Positions 1-12,600 of a stretch of DNA of 64,000 bases are shown piece after piece. The stretch spans positions 59,146 to 123,145 of the forward strand of contig NMRB01001119.1 in assembly GCA_002633025.1 (NCBI GenBank), read 5' to 3'. This DNA is from Notospermus geniculatus. Lineage: Eukaryota; Nemertea; Pilidiophora; Heteronemertea; Lineidae. A model generated the notes under the pieces. That model ran no database searches. It was not told the origin of the DNA and saw only the letters and a program-made list of their open reading frames with translations. The translations under genes and the position numbers were made by a program. Position 1 is the stretch's first letter. The number at the start of each line of letters is the position of its first letter.

Positions 1-483
1 TTCAACATCAGGGCAAAAAAGGACCTATGATCAGCACAGCACTGCCTTCTGTACTCCATGCACTTTCTGGAGTTATATCTGTTACTGAAATATCCTAGAT
101 ACGATGTTGATCCAGGTGGCGGAGAATAATGACGCTCTCCATTGTCCACTCTCCAGTCTCCAGTATCCAGGGTTTTCGAATACCCATACATTTATGGGGT
201 CTAAATTGAAGCTGAAAAAGGTTTGCTGTACATTGAAATTTTTTGAATTATGCAAATTAGCCACCTTCCCGGGGTCAGATTTTGGTAAACTTTTTTCCTG
301 AGGTCAAACACAACCCAATTAGGTGGCTAAAACAAAAAAAGCTTTTGTGTAAATTTTTTGGGGGTCAAACCTTATATTGACCTGACTATTGGTAGCTGGG
401 GACACTACGTCGGTCCACTTCCGCCGTTGATCCATACCACTTCTTAGAAATAACAGCTGAATTTCATTGAATAATTTTGGCGG
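1..483. other. Unassigned sequence
   Basis: I see no gene or repeat structure that I can support here. Short open frames on both strands lack protein-like composition. Confidence 0.5.
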
Positions 484-1263
484 TCATCGAGTCATCGCGC
501 CATCGAGTCTTCGCGTCATCGAGTCAAGTACAACAAGCCGAGTTACAATACGTGGGTATAAATTTCTGTAGGCGGGGTCACCAAGTATGACGACATCATC
601 TGGCAGCGTGTTCAGAAAGTCCCTGAATTCTTGTGACCATTCTATGGCTGTCCTGTCATGGGTTGCTCCGGGTAAACCACTGACGACATGACGTACTACT
701 CCTCTCTTGTCTACAACATGTTGGATGCTCATTGAGTCACAATGTTTACCGGGGCGCCCACAATAGTACGCATCACCTGCGTGATCGGGGCGTTGAATTC
801 TGACTATTTCGCCATCAATATAAAGAATGACCCGAAGGTTTCGTCCATTTGGGTCCTGAAGGGGCAAAGAGAGTTCATCAAAGTCCTGTGGTCTAGGAAA
901 TTCGATGTGTCGCGGAGCTGCTTCGTACAGAAAGTCAGCCACCTCATGGACATAATCTGATGCAGTGGAGGTTGCAACACCCTCAGTTTTTGCCAACTGC
1001 CTATAAAAGCCCCCCGATGCAACATAAGACAAGAACATTTCCATCCTTCTGGTAGATGCGGACAGTGACGCTTTGGGGTTCTGAGCAAGTCTACTCTCAT
1101 GAAACTCCTCAGCAATCATACTGACTTGATCTTCTGTCAGTCTCATGTGATCTCTGGTTGGTTCTGAACTTACAGCTGGCCTTCGATAGCGATTAGGGGC
1201 TCTCCTTGGCCTATTATTTGCTATTCCAGCGGCCAACACGTCTTGTAATGCAACAAACAACAT
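484..1263 (-). pseudogene. PIF/Harbinger-type transposase, C-terminally truncated
   Basis: An open frame of 259 codons from the Met at 1263. Upstream in-frame residues are only translated satellite, which is why I chose this start. The N-terminal half has a basic patch (RPRRAPNRYRRP) and a helix-turn-helix-like stretch (FYRQLAKTEGVATSTASDYV). The second half resembles DDE_Tnp_4/HARBI1 transposases: YIDGEIVRI carries the first Asp, the GLPGATHDRTAIEWS segment the second Asp, and VILGDPAYRNLYP the conserved GD.aY block. These proteins cut and paste PIF/Harbinger DNA transposons with a TTA/TAA target preference. The protein ends just after the GD.aY block in residues encoded by a short TCATCGAG-like tandem repeat (482-526), so the third catalytic acidic residue and the C-terminus are missing. 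It is therefore probably inactive. PIF-like MITEs with TTA duplications occur at 57991-58690 and could have been mobilised by such an enzyme. Confidence 0.8.
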
Positions 1264-1279
1264 GGCTGCCAATAACACT

Positions 1280-1680
1280 AACACCAACTTTGAAATCAAG
1301 CTGGTGTTAACCCCTAGGGGTTGGGTATTAACACTAACAGAAACTCCTTCAAATTTTGTTACAATAAACACCAGCTGCGGTTTAGCTCAACACCCGGTGT
1401 TGATGTTAACACCCAACACCAACTTTGAAATGGGCTAACACCAACACCAGGTGTTAACACCAACACTACTGCTTGATTTCAAAGTTGGTGTTGAAATAGG
1501 TGTTAGTGTTGGTGTTGGTGTTGATGTCAACACTCAACACCAACTTTGAAATTGGGTAACACCAACACCAGGTGTTGACACCAACACCGCTGCTTGAGTT
1601 CAAAGTTGGTTTTGAGATGGGGGTTAGTGTTGGTGTCAGTGTTAACACCTGGTGTTAACACCAACTTTGAAATCACCCAT
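1280..1680. repeat. Alternating-orientation satellite, 121-bp period
   Basis: The word AACACCAACTTTGAAAT occurs at 1280, 1415, 1536 and 1657, the last three spaced exactly 121 bp. Its reverse complement (GATTTCAAAGTTGGTGTT-like) lies between copies at 1475 and 1596, also 121 bp apart. Each unit is thus itself an inverted repeat, filled with GGTGTTAACACC-type palindromes. It directly abuts the transposase remnant. Confidence 0.85.
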
Positions 1681-4250
1681 TGGGGCATGCACCGCTCATT
1701 TCGCTGCGCCTCTGCAGCATACATCCTCCAGCATGGCAGCTTGTGACGTGGCTCTGCTGTTCGTGTTTACCCCGAGTCGGCCTTTTCTCCTGAGTTTACG
1801 TCACTTCCTCTCAGGGATCTACTTCACCTTCAGTCATTTATTTTTTTGTTCGGGCGGACACTCCTGGGGCCCCAAAAAAGTCAATCTTTTATGAAGTTGG
1901 TATGAATTTCGAACAAAACGTAATCCGGTTGACATTTATTTTTATTGTTGGATCATTTACAGCAAGTAATTTAAGCTTCTGGACGGGGGTTGGAACGGGG
2001 ACTTTAAAGTATGAAAGAGGTAGCATGGCTTGGAGGGACAATATAGACTTCACAACAACAGGAATATATTTTAATTAAAGCACACCTGAAACGGATGCCG
2101 ATTCGCATTAAGGCGGGGGGCTACCTATAGCCATGATAGCTGAGCTCATTCCCTAGTGGCAATCCACGGAACTGGCCTTTGTACCACCAGTCATTCACAT
2201 TCAGATTAAATCCGGTCACCCTGATATACTGTTTTCGAAAACCAATCTTCAGTGTAGGTGCACCCTAAATCTGTGTGTGTACCCTAAATCTTTTGCGTCC
2301 ACTGCGGGTATTGTTCAGCTCTGTCACTGGTGCTTTGGTCACAAATGCCCGAACAGAGTTTACGCAAAGCGCGCGAATAGTGAAAATCTACATAACAAAG
2401 AAGTAACTTGCCAGTGGTATGGAAATTTTCAAATTTCCCAAACTAGTTTTCTCTTTTTTGGACACATACATGTATATTTGAAAAATTCCTTTTGGATGTT
2501 ATTGCCATATGTGCATTCTAGGGCAACACGATCGCCTTTTTTGGATAGTTGGTCGGGAATATGAAATATTTCAAAAACTGTAAATCGAGCCTTTTTTGGC
2601 ATTAAATAGTTTATACCAATTAAATGGGAAGCACTTTCGTAAAAAACGGATCGTTAGGCCCTGCAGGCATCAGGCCTGTATGTTACAGACTATGTGTGAA
2701 ACTGATGTGTCGCATCCCAAGTCTGCAAAATTGTTTGCGAACTCAAATTTTGACAACTTGTTATAACTTAATTAACTCCATCGTAATTGGTCAAAATGAA
2801 CAATTCTTTCACAGAACGGGAGCATAAAGGTTGTAGCTAAAACATTTTGTTGACATCAATTAGTTACTTTTTGTCATGAATATGTTATGACGCTTGTTTT
2901 CAAAGAGCGTCAATAAAGTCGGCATAGGTAGCCCCCGCCTTAAACCTATTGGAATAAATCAAGTTGATATAAAACCACCAAAAACGCCACTAGTTTCAAT
3001 TATTTTCCGCGTTAATTCAAAAAGATATAACGTTGTTTTATCGCAACTGGGCGACCACCTAATTTTCCCGCTGCTTTTCAATCGTAATTACAATTTCGGC
3101 CGCTAGAGCTAGGTTGTGACGTCACACGTACGTTTTCGGTGCTGGTGCGACACAGACGCACGACACCATTTAACTCTTCTACGGCATCGCCGTATCCAAA
3201 GGTTTTTGCGGCTATCGTTGAGGATAGTGAAAAAAACTTATTCCTTTAGTCCCCGAGTGGGTGGCTCTTGCAATAAACCATGATTGCATAACAAAAATCG
3301 ACAAAAACAACATGCAACGCAAGGGACGCTGAGCCTGATGCCGATGGCAGAGTGCAGCGTGACAACCAGCTGGGCGGAGACGTCAACAAAGAGAAGGACT
3401 TGTGACGTCACGCGAAAAAGTACGTATGACGTCACTCGAATCGGGGATTCCCAGTTTTCGCGATGTTGCACGATGAAAAAACGAACTTCCCCGAAGGAGC
3501 AATGATTGTTGTTTAACCGGACATCTCCTACATACGTGTATGTCATAGCAGAAAGGCCATGTCAGTTGGAACATGGTGCTGTTGTGACTCCGAAAAAGTA
3601 TTTATTAAGCGAGGAAGGCATTTGGGGTTTCGGATCCGCTTTAAGCTTCATTAACATATTTATTGATTCTCAGTCATTACTTCATTTGCATATTCATATT
3701 GTACATCTATTACATAGGTATGACGTGGGTATGGTACATATGTGTACCCTATTGGTTCCTTCCAGTAGAGGAGACTCTGACTCTGTATCTGGCTTTCAGG
3801 GGCCGTGCAAGAGCCAGAGTGGGACTGGGGTGCTGAACCGCACAATCCGAATTTCCCGCTCAAGCAGTCCACCTTACATAGTTTTTACAACAGAGCAGGC
3901 GTAAGAACACAAAATGGTTCATGAAGTCACAGGAGTTAATCTAAAAACTTACACTGGAACTCTCACAAGAATTGGTATAAAACTGCTTAATTAACTAACA
4001 TCTGAATTCCTAGGCTTACAGTTTCAAAAATATGAATAATATTATTAAGTGAAAAGGTCACATATTCAAAAACGTTCGCACTTCTTGGAACTGACCACAG
4101 GTAACAATGTGCGACATCTTGAATTTGAGTTTATGTCACTCAAAGGATGTTGAATTCGCCGTGTAAACATCAAAATGTCAAAACTTTTCGAGGGTCGAAC
4201 TTGCAAAATGCCCAAATAATACAACATTCCTAGCAACGGATTTAACTGAA
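1681..4250. other. Unassigned sequence
   Basis: No recognisable gene. AT-rich with short shadow frames. The frame at 3506-3904 has no protein family character that I recognise. Confidence 0.5.
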
Positions 4251-4252
4251 GG

Positions 4253-4396
4253 CGGTGACAGGCTGGCGCGGAAGCAGTGCGTCGGAAAGCGTTCAACCAA
4301 TCAGTGAGGCCGTAATACTGACCAAAACACCTACCGAAGAACCTGATTGGAGGAACGCCTGCAGGACGCGCCGCGTACGCGCCAGCCTGTCACCGG
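4253..4396. mobile_element. Small palindromic MITE
   Basis: Inverted ends GGTGACAGGCTGGCGCG at about 4253 and CGCGCCAGCCTGTCACC-like at about 4378-4395 enclose about 100 bp. No coding potential. The target-site duplication is unclear. Confidence 0.55.
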
Positions 4397-4422
4397 CTTG
4401 AGACTTCAAAACTATAACTATA

Positions 4423-4791
4423 GCTACGTCTACACGAGATACTAATATGTCTCGGGTCAACTTTCTCTCGAGGCAAAATAACCCGAGACAAGTAACGGAG
4501 CGTCTACACGGATTATAGTTCTGGCTTTGAATATGACGTCACAAGTCGCCAACACTGGAGTACACATATGAGCCATACATACCCAATATAGGCCTTTGTC
4601 CCGAGACAAACGGGCGACTGCGTCTACAACGACATCTGTCTCGAGACAAAATTTGACTCGGGTTAACTTAACCCCCCTACCCTACTGGGGTCAAACTAAC
4701 CCGAGACAAAGTTGTCTCCAGACAACGTAGCTCGAGACAAGGCCCCGTGTAGACGGTTAACTGGAGCTAAAATGCTCCGTGTAGACGTTGC
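4423..4791. mobile_element. MITE with ACGTCTACACG inverted ends
   Basis: GCTACGTCTACACG at 4423 and CGTGTAGACGTTGC at 4778-4791 form inverted ends. The words CGTCTACACGG and CTCGAGACAA recur inside (about 4502, 4640, 4730), giving nested hairpins. Non-coding. Confidence 0.65.
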
Positions 4792-5107
4792 TTATGAATA
4801 CTTTCGCTAGATAACCGCTACACATGAATTCCTTAAAGCCTCACTGTATTGAATTCAGAAAGTGCTAACGTCCTCCGACGTTAGTGTAGTGTAAAATGTA
4901 CTATGGTATCTCTGATTACATTAGAGATCTGCCTGCAGTTTTTTCAATGTGTGCTGAAAACTAGGCCTTGATTCTTTGAAGTATGTATCAGGCAAGTATT
5001 TTGGGGACCTTCAAGAGGCTATGAGACCTATACCTGCACTCTCCTAGCACTTTGAAAATATAGTAAAATTCAATACTGTGAGGCTTTAAAACTTCATACA
5101 TGTCATA

Positions 5108-7409
5108 GGGCCGATTTTTTAAACGATAGTTAAGGTAAACCTCGGTTTAACCATCGGCTTTTCTGACAATCCGTGAATTAACCAAAGTAAACCTTTTGAC
5201 TTTTAAAATGTTTGGCTGTCAACGATTCATAAAATCGAAAAATGCACTTCGATTAACAAACAGTTTGTCAACTGAGGGGTTAATAGGTAAAAGACTGAAG
5301 TGGACGGTACAGTTACTTATGATGAACGTTAGGCTACGTTCAGCTTGTAACCTGGAATATGATTGGTTACGCAGTCATTTTCCACCAGAGGTGCTGCGGT
5401 CGTGAACGTAAGCTTGATGATAATGATATGCAACCTGCAGCTCGTGATTGGTTCACAGTCAGGCTTTAGCACAAGCCTCCGTATGAATATAAATGAGCTA
5501 GGTGTATGACCGGTGAATAACGAAGGGCATAATGAATAGCTCGTTATGTTTTGCTGGGTAATGACTGCACTGTGAAATGAGACATACTGTTGAGTACATC
5601 CAGAGCTGCGTCGTTTTCGGGGTCGTTCTCATTCTTGTATACTCATGCAGGCATGAAAGCAGTGTCTTGACTCGCGCAATAAAGAATGAAGTTTGCCATG
5701 GCAGGGGTAGGCGGGAGGGGATATTGAAATCTCTCATGAAGCATGGCAATTGCGCAGGAAAATAAATTGTGGAAGAATTTTGCGATATGTCGGATGCGCA
5801 CGGGCGTGGCTGGTCCGTGGGGTGTGAGGCTGTGGATGGGGCTGGGGTGCACTCATTTGGTAAATAGAACACGACTGCAGAAAAAAAGGAAAGTAACGTT
5901 CTGCATGCTTTTGACTAAATTCAAAGACTAAATTGACTAAATTCATTTGGACTAAATTCAAAGAGTCGGACATTTTCCTTGTAGCCTACTATCTTCCTGC
6001 TACGCTACTAATATTTGATAGTATGTATGATGAACCTGCAGGGGCGTGGCATAGGCTGTGTTATCTGTTGCAACGTGTGATGGCTGAACTGTGCAAAAAG
6101 GGTCTTTAATTTTAACACTTCTCAAGCGGAACTCTCTGAAGCTTTTAGGGGGGAGGGCACGTGCACCCAGTGCACCCCCAGCCTACGCCCCTGGTGCGAG
6201 GTGTGACGAAGAAGCCGCCATTTGGTAACGCATTATTTCTCCGGACACTGCGGTTTCCTCCTGCTATTATTACTGACCGAAAACCCTTAGTAGCGAATGA
6301 TACTGGATTTGGCTCTCATTATTCAATACTTTTATCGTCTGGAAATCTTTTTCATAGGTTGATATTGCCATGGGAATATCCCGGCCATGACGTGGTGCTG
6401 GTAGATAATCCAGTGGTGGCAAAAGCGGTGGTGGTGATGGCGGAGGGCCAAGCAGAGGAAAATAATGCAGCCTATCCATACTGCCTACTGTCGCAACAAG
6501 CTCCCTCTTTCTATAGCAGTGTAGCCTACAAACCGACCTCTTGTATGACCCCCGTAGGCTATCTGCACACGGTATAAAAAACAATTACGCCACCTTTATT
6601 GCTGTTGGTGTCACTAATTCAGAAACGGAAACATTCACTCGACCAGACGGGTTATGCAAAGTCGTGTAAGGGTCAACCCATTTCATTCAAATCATTAATC
6701 CTGCAGGCGGAGCCGATTGTAAAATGGGCTGGCTTTCTATTCATTAGCGTAACGTAACGATAACGTATAGGTAACTTATACATTGTCACGTGACTGGTAA
6801 TTCACCAATCATGGTTGGCATAGGACAGTTTCATGGACGTAAAGTCATACGTTATACAGTCGCGCGTCATATATATTCGACACTTTGACGTCGCAGTACT
6901 GGAATTATACGTCAAATTCAGTGGTGCGGCGTAACGTTCTTTATTTCTTCCGCTGCCTTCAGCGAACGTTTTCCAATGGTGCAGACTGTTCAAATCTATC
7001 AAAAATAAATATGTTATACTTCTAGCGGTTCTTAACATCATGGAAATATTCATAACATGATATCTTTGGGTATGTGCGAAATAGAGCCTCTTTGAAATGG
7101 GTTACAGATATTTTTCCATTTCCTTCCGACGTTTCTGAATGACGTCACAACAATGCGATAACGCAATTATAGACGTACGTCACACGACAGACGTCATCCT
7201 CAATACTACGACGTCATGATGTCCGAATATTAGGTTGATTGGATGTACATCAACAACGCAACATGCGATACACCAGGCGGATTGTTTTACGCGTAAAACG
7301 CAAAACGTCAAAGTGTCGAATATATATGAAATATGACTGTAAGTACACTTTAGTCTTTTACCTAATGAAACCCGATGGTTATCTTAGCCATCGTTTAAAA
7401 AATCGGCCC
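5108..7409. mobile_element. 2.3-kb element with 20-bp inverted ends
   Basis: The first 20 bases (GGGCCGATTTTTTAAACGAT) are matched exactly in inverted orientation at 7390-7409, with weaker pairing inward. No coding region survives inside. A separate MITE (6857-7339) is nested near the right end. I could not find a clean target-site duplication. Confidence 0.6.
6857..7339. mobile_element. MITE with CAGTC ends and TA duplication
   Basis: Left end CAGTC plus 5 variable bases, then TCATATATATTCGACACTTT. The right end is the inverted match, and the two ends differ only in the 5 variable bases. TA dinucleotides flank both sides (6855-6856 and 7340-7341), as in Tc1/mariner-type insertion. Non-coding interior. 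Confidence 0.75.
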
Positions 7410-7824
7410 ATTGAATCATCACAAAATAATGTTTAAAGCTTGGTAAACAGGAGTCCGGAAGACGCAAGGCGCCGAAGTGTGTTTGATGTGGTTACCATGT
7501 ATATTATGTACACGCTACAATAAAAAATCTACAGGTCCAGGGTTCTCATTTGCACTAAAAATAGCGTATATACGCTACGGTCGTCTGAAAGTACGCCTAT
7601 AGACCTCAGCATGCTCAGATTTTGTGCTGATTATTTTCCAGTAAGCATATTTTTTACCCCAATATTCACAGCAGAAGCACATGTATAATATGCCATAAAT
7701 CTCTAGCCATGCACAATTTAAAATCACGCTGGTCGGCGGGTCACGCTGAAGGGTGCTCCCTACGTGTGAAGCGTGGTAGGATCCCTTCGATCTCATTCAT
7801 AGTCCGGGACCAAATGGGATCCCG

Positions 7825-8507
7825 TGGGATTTTGGGTATGAAATTTGCCGAACTACATGTATCTAGATTGATAGAGAATGCCTTCCGGTACATGACAAAC
7901 TTGCCTGCACTTCCAGAAATTCTTTTGACGGAAGTTACGGCCAATTGAATTTTTGGAACTGACTTTATCATTGGACCCAAGAACAACTTTGTACAGGGGA
8001 ATGGGACACGATGTACAGCTAGCTTGGTTGGATTTACACCCCATAAATGTATTACCAACAGATAGAAACATGGTGCCTCAGAATCCGATAAGCATATTCT
8101 TAATTGTTTTCAGTAGTTAAGTAATAAGAACTGACGCTTTTTATGTAAATTAACATAAAATGGCTCAAAATACATAAAAATGCCGTTCCCAATTACGTAA
8201 CAAGTTAAAAACTACTAAAAACATGCTTATTTGATTACGAAGCCCCATATTTCTGTCTGTTGGTAATACATTTATGACGTGTAAATCCAATCGTTACAAA
8301 GTTAGCTGTACATCGTGTCCCATTCTCCTATACAAATATGACAAAGCTCAGTTCTTGGGTCCAATGATAAAGTCAGTTCAAAAAATTCAATTGGCCGTAT
8401 TACTTCCGTCAAAAGAATTTCTGGAAGTGCAGCAAAGTTTGTCATGTACCGGTACAGGAATTCTCTACCTATTTAGATAGTTCGGCAAATTTCTTTTCAA
8501 AAATCCA
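7825..8507. mobile_element. Foldback element with about 240-bp arms
   Basis: The segment about 7830-8070 is repeated in inverted orientation at about 8248-8500 (GAAATTTGCCGAACT against AGTTCGGCAAATTTC; TGTATTACCAACAGA against TCTGTTGGTAATACA). A roughly 180-bp AT-rich loop separates the arms. Arms have diverged. No coding sequence. Confidence 0.75.
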
Positions 8508-9018
8508 CCAGGACTTTTATTTCGCCCATTTTGCACTGGACTATCAAGGCTTTCCACACAATTCTCAGTCTTGCATGGAACAATCATGAAATTCATGCAC
8601 AACGCATTGCACATCACACAGAGTAGGCCTACTGTCAAAATAGTGCTACCTAGCTATGTTTGTGCGAGACTTATCGTTGGCAATCTAGACTTAAGTTCTG
8701 TCTTTGTCGCTGCACTCCCGCGGTGCTCGCTTCTCACACAGACAGTAGCGCCGCGGGAGTGGAGCGTGGCAAAAACTGCAGATTATTGGCAGTCTTGTCC
8801 CAGATGGTGGTGAAAGCAAGGCCGGACTACTAATTGGCATATACATGTATAGCAAACCTCTAGGGGAAGCACATTTTTATGGTATGGAGCACAAACATTT
8901 AGGGAAGCTAAAAATAGTCCTTAGTTAACGTGAGATGAGCACTTTTTGTGTGCCAAGTTCATAAGTCAAAGCATATTTTTTATGCTATTAGTATTGAGAG
9001 GAGCCGCCATTAGTGGAG
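8508..9018. other. Unassigned sequence downstream of XDH
   Basis: Nothing recognisable apart from a short inverted GC word (CTCCCGCGG / CCGCGGGAG, about 8715-8760). An AATAAA-type word on the minus strand at about 8514-8520 lies too far from the XDH stop to be called its poly(A) signal. Confidence 0.4.
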
Positions 9019-9105
9019 GAGCCGCTGTGGTGTAGTGGCTCGGGTCTCTGGGTAGCGGTCAGAACGTCCCAGGTTAGATCCCCACTCGGCGTGAGACTTT
9101 GGCTA
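9019..9105 (+). mobile_element. tRNA-derived SINE head
   Basis: Pol III box A-like TGTGGTGTAGTGG and box B-like GGTTAGATCCC sit at tRNA spacing, followed by GTGAGACTTTGGCT. The same head and GTGAGACTTTG junction occur at 18656, which defines a family. Confidence 0.65.
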
Positions 9106-9217
9106 AGTTTTTTCATTATTATTGAGAGAAGCTCAGAAAATATGCCAAGTTCAATGACAGAAGCATTTTTTGTGTGCTGAGGCAATTTTTCAAATGAGAA
9201 CCCTGTGATCTGACATA

Positions 9218-9511
9218 CAGTACAGGTCACAATTGACATCCCAACGGTTTCGCGTAAGTTACTCGTAAGTTACGCATAACTTACGAGTAACTCACGGCTT
9301 TGGTTTCGCGAAACTCACCACGTAACTCGCCAAAATCGCGTAACCCGCCTCGTAAATCACTGCGTAGCTAGCGAAATTCGCGTAACTCAACACGTAACTC
9401 ACCTCCTACATGTAAGTTGCGCGTAACATAGCTCGTGAGTTGTTGCGTAAGTTACGAGTGACTTACGAGTAACTTACGCGAATTTAGGGATGTCAATTGT
9501 GACCTGTACTG
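9218..9511. mobile_element. MITE with perfect 25-bp-plus TIR and internal GTAACTC repeats
   Basis: CAGTACAGGTCACAATTGAC begins the left end and its exact reverse complement closes the right end, with TA on both sides (9216-9217, 9512-9513). The interior is a degenerate array of CGTAACTCACGTAAGTTAC words on both strands, which could fold extensively. Confidence 0.85.
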
Positions 9512-9608
9512 TATGACAATTTCCATTCTTCTAATAACCCTAAGCGAACCATATGACATTTTTAATGTCCTCTTGTCAAGCGATTGAAAAGGCTATGATG
9601 CTTTCAAT

Positions 9609-9659
9609 TCAGGCCTGTACATCCCATGGTTTGAAAGTTCCAGGGTCTGCTGGTGGAAA
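9609..9659 (-). CDS. XDH: XDH terminal exon (PGTFKPW, stop)
   Basis: 51 bp: acceptor TTTTTTTGCAG, then 16 codons [16 protein letters not shown] and TGA at 9611-9609. The PGTFKPW tail is the usual C-terminus of invertebrate XDH. The exon is too short for an ORF scan and was found by reading downstream from the penultimate exon. Confidence 0.88.
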   Translation of the reverse strand, partial: FPPADPGTFKPWDVQA

Positions 9660-12600
9660 CTGCAAAAAAAACATGTCTGAAATGTGAACTCTACATAGTA
9701 CTATGTTCTTTCAAAGAGAATGCCATCATGTAGTTCAGTGCTACAGAAGAATCCAGGCCTTTCAAGTACAGTGTAACCCCGGTCGGCGACCACCTCAGTA
9801 ACGCGACCAACCCGAAAACACGACCACTAACCCACTGTCCCGAATGGTGTCTTCTTTATTTCCCATTTAAAGACCCCCATTAAGCTGACCACCCCGGAAT
9901 CGAGCCCGTGACCACTGCTTTTGTTCTCCCAGATGACACTTTCGACCCAGGGGTGTAACCCGACCATGAATACCCTAATTCCCCTAATCAGGGCTAATTA
10001 GCCTGAGACAATCACGATTACCAATTAGGCCAAATACCAACAGTGGGCGCAACAGACCAAGAGAGTTACGCAACCAACTCACTGACAATCAAGAAGCCAT
10101 CAATACACAAAACCACTACACCAGCTGATCGACTGATCATGGGAATGGGCGTCCTAGCTACGATAGAGGGCAGCACACCGAAACTCGGTCCTATACAATG
10201 GACGGCTTTTGTGTGGGAAATTGATCAGGACCGAGTTGCCAGTTTCATTTCAATAGATTTAACCACTGGTGACACCTATTGAGCCAGTGAGCTAGGGTCC
10301 TCATTAGTAGGCAGGCAGGATATGCCGTTTTGGCCACCGGCGATCATGTCTCGGCAGCTGGCTCTCAGGTGTGATCTCAGTAACGCGACCACCCCGCGAA
10401 CATGACCACTTGAGCAAGATCCCGACAGCGGTCGTGTTACCAGGGTTCCACTACACAGAATTGGTTAGCCCCTATATTTCTTGGACTAATATGGGCACAC
10501 CTCATGCTGATGGGAATTGAGAATATGTAGAAAGTCTTTTCAGCTCTACCGGTATTTCTCCCTGTCCTTTACAACCAAGTCAAGTTCCTTGCACGAAGTG
10601 TTGCCCTGGACTCTTTATGGAAGAGTATGGAACAAGGCTGATTTTGAGCAGTTATCTCTAATTTGGTCACACTTTTGACCAGTTGTATTTTGGTCACACT
10701 TTTGACCAGTTATATTTTCGGCTAGACCAATTAAAAGGCCTGGGTCTCTTGAAGAATACATCTACTAACCTGCTTGGTAAAGTCGTCAACACAAGCCAAT
10801 CGTATCTTCTCAGCAGATGCAGGACTATCAAGCCTAAACGGCCCTGTGAGGCCATTATCTGCCCTGGCTGATTCGATAGCATCCCTCACTGCGTGGAAGA
10901 CAGATGCAGCCAGGAATAAGGGTGGCTCACCAATTGCCTGGAAATGAGACACCACATGATTTGTACTCCCACCGCTCTATAAAAACTAGTTTGATGACGG
11001 GCAGATCTGTCAAGGCATCTGTCAGGCATTTGGCGGGAGACTCACGCATACACCTGTTCTCCCGAACTCCCGAGAGCTGCGTGTAATCTCACGCATTTCC
11101 TCAAAAGTGAACTGCTTGAATGGCATTTTTAGAAAGGTTCCGAATAACTAATCCAACGTTTTGGTACTCTTTGTAGGTTTATTTTAACACGACGTTTCTA
11201 CTGGTAGAAAGTATACTGGTACAGTGTTCCCTGGTCGTTGTCAAGTGTACAACTGAATCAAGTGAAGTTGAGTCTAAATAACGCCGAATCGGTTAATGTC
11301 GTCATGGGTATAACAGAAATATACCCAGGTTCAATGTCGTCCTACAAAACTATACCCTGGGTATAGTTCGATCTACAAAGGTATACCCAGTACCGTAGTT
11401 TGAGTTCGATCTACAAAAGTATACCCAGTACCGTAGTTTGAGCCGGGACCACGTCTATGTGGCCCGGGTTCTATGTGGCCTGGGTTCTATGTGGCCTGGG
11501 TTCTTTGTGGCCCGGGTTCTATGTGGCCCGGGTTCTATGTGGCCTGGGTTCTATGTGGCCCGGGTTCTATGTGGCCCTCGGTTCTATGTGCCCTGGGTTT
11601 ATGTGGCCGGGGTTATGTGTGGCCCGGGTTCTATATTATGGACAGTTGTGGCCGAAATCAACGTCCTAGGAATGCAAGTCCGCCAAACAATAGCCCGCTA
11701 TTGTAAGATTATATTCGAATGGCCATGGTCTCTATAGCCATAATATATTAATCCATCGCTGAACAATAAGACCGGACTTTGATTCCAGGGGGACTTTGTT
11801 CCTTGTCACACCGGACTCGGATGAAAATTGCAAGTTGTAAATTAAAATAACTGCAACTTGCATAAAGTTGTAAACAATGCAAGTTGCAACTGCATCAATC
11901 AATCATGCGGCCTTGTATCTGCAAAAATTTAAGTGCATCAAAAATTCAGTTTAGAAGTAACTTTATTGCAAGTTGCGGGATTGTTTCTGCAACTTGCAAC
12001 TTTAACATTTGGACTTGCAACTTGCGTGTCACTCCAGGCCTAACTCTAAGACCTCCCAAAACCCTGACCCTCAACCTATGGTTAGGGCAACTTGATAAGC
12101 CCTAATATGATTTCATTTAACTTTATTTTAAAACTTGAAACAAGTTTTATGATCATGAAAGATGACAACAAATATTTTTCTAACATTGATGCCGAGGTAG
12201 GTAATCACATTGTGAAACAGTCATGACAGTGAAAATTCTCTATGGTCGCCCNTAAGCTCACAATTTCAAAGAAATGAGCAATCGAACAGAGCCGATCTGC
12301 GTCATATGTTTGTTCGGTGTCGTGCATTCATCTACGTCCGCATCGACATTCCATCAGCCGTGCTGCGAGTACTATAATTGCGGATTTGAGTGACGATAAA
12401 CGGCACGAAAAATTCTTTGATGACTGTCGGTACGATATATTTAAATGGTGCACGTCGTGTCGGGCGCTAGAGCAATGCTTTTTGGACTTTGTCATGCTTG
12501 TGCATGGTCATGTGGCATTTGCAAGAACAATCTCGTCTTCAGCTGCCGTATCCAATCCTCGGTATACTTTTGTAGATCGAACTATACCCAGGGTATAGTT

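Noticed and set aside
5108-7409. Autonomous DNA transposon
   Set aside because: TIRs are clear but no transposase frame remains inside.
11438-11737. Repeat protein (WPGFYVA units)
   Set aside because: It is a translated 16-bp minisatellite, open in three frames.
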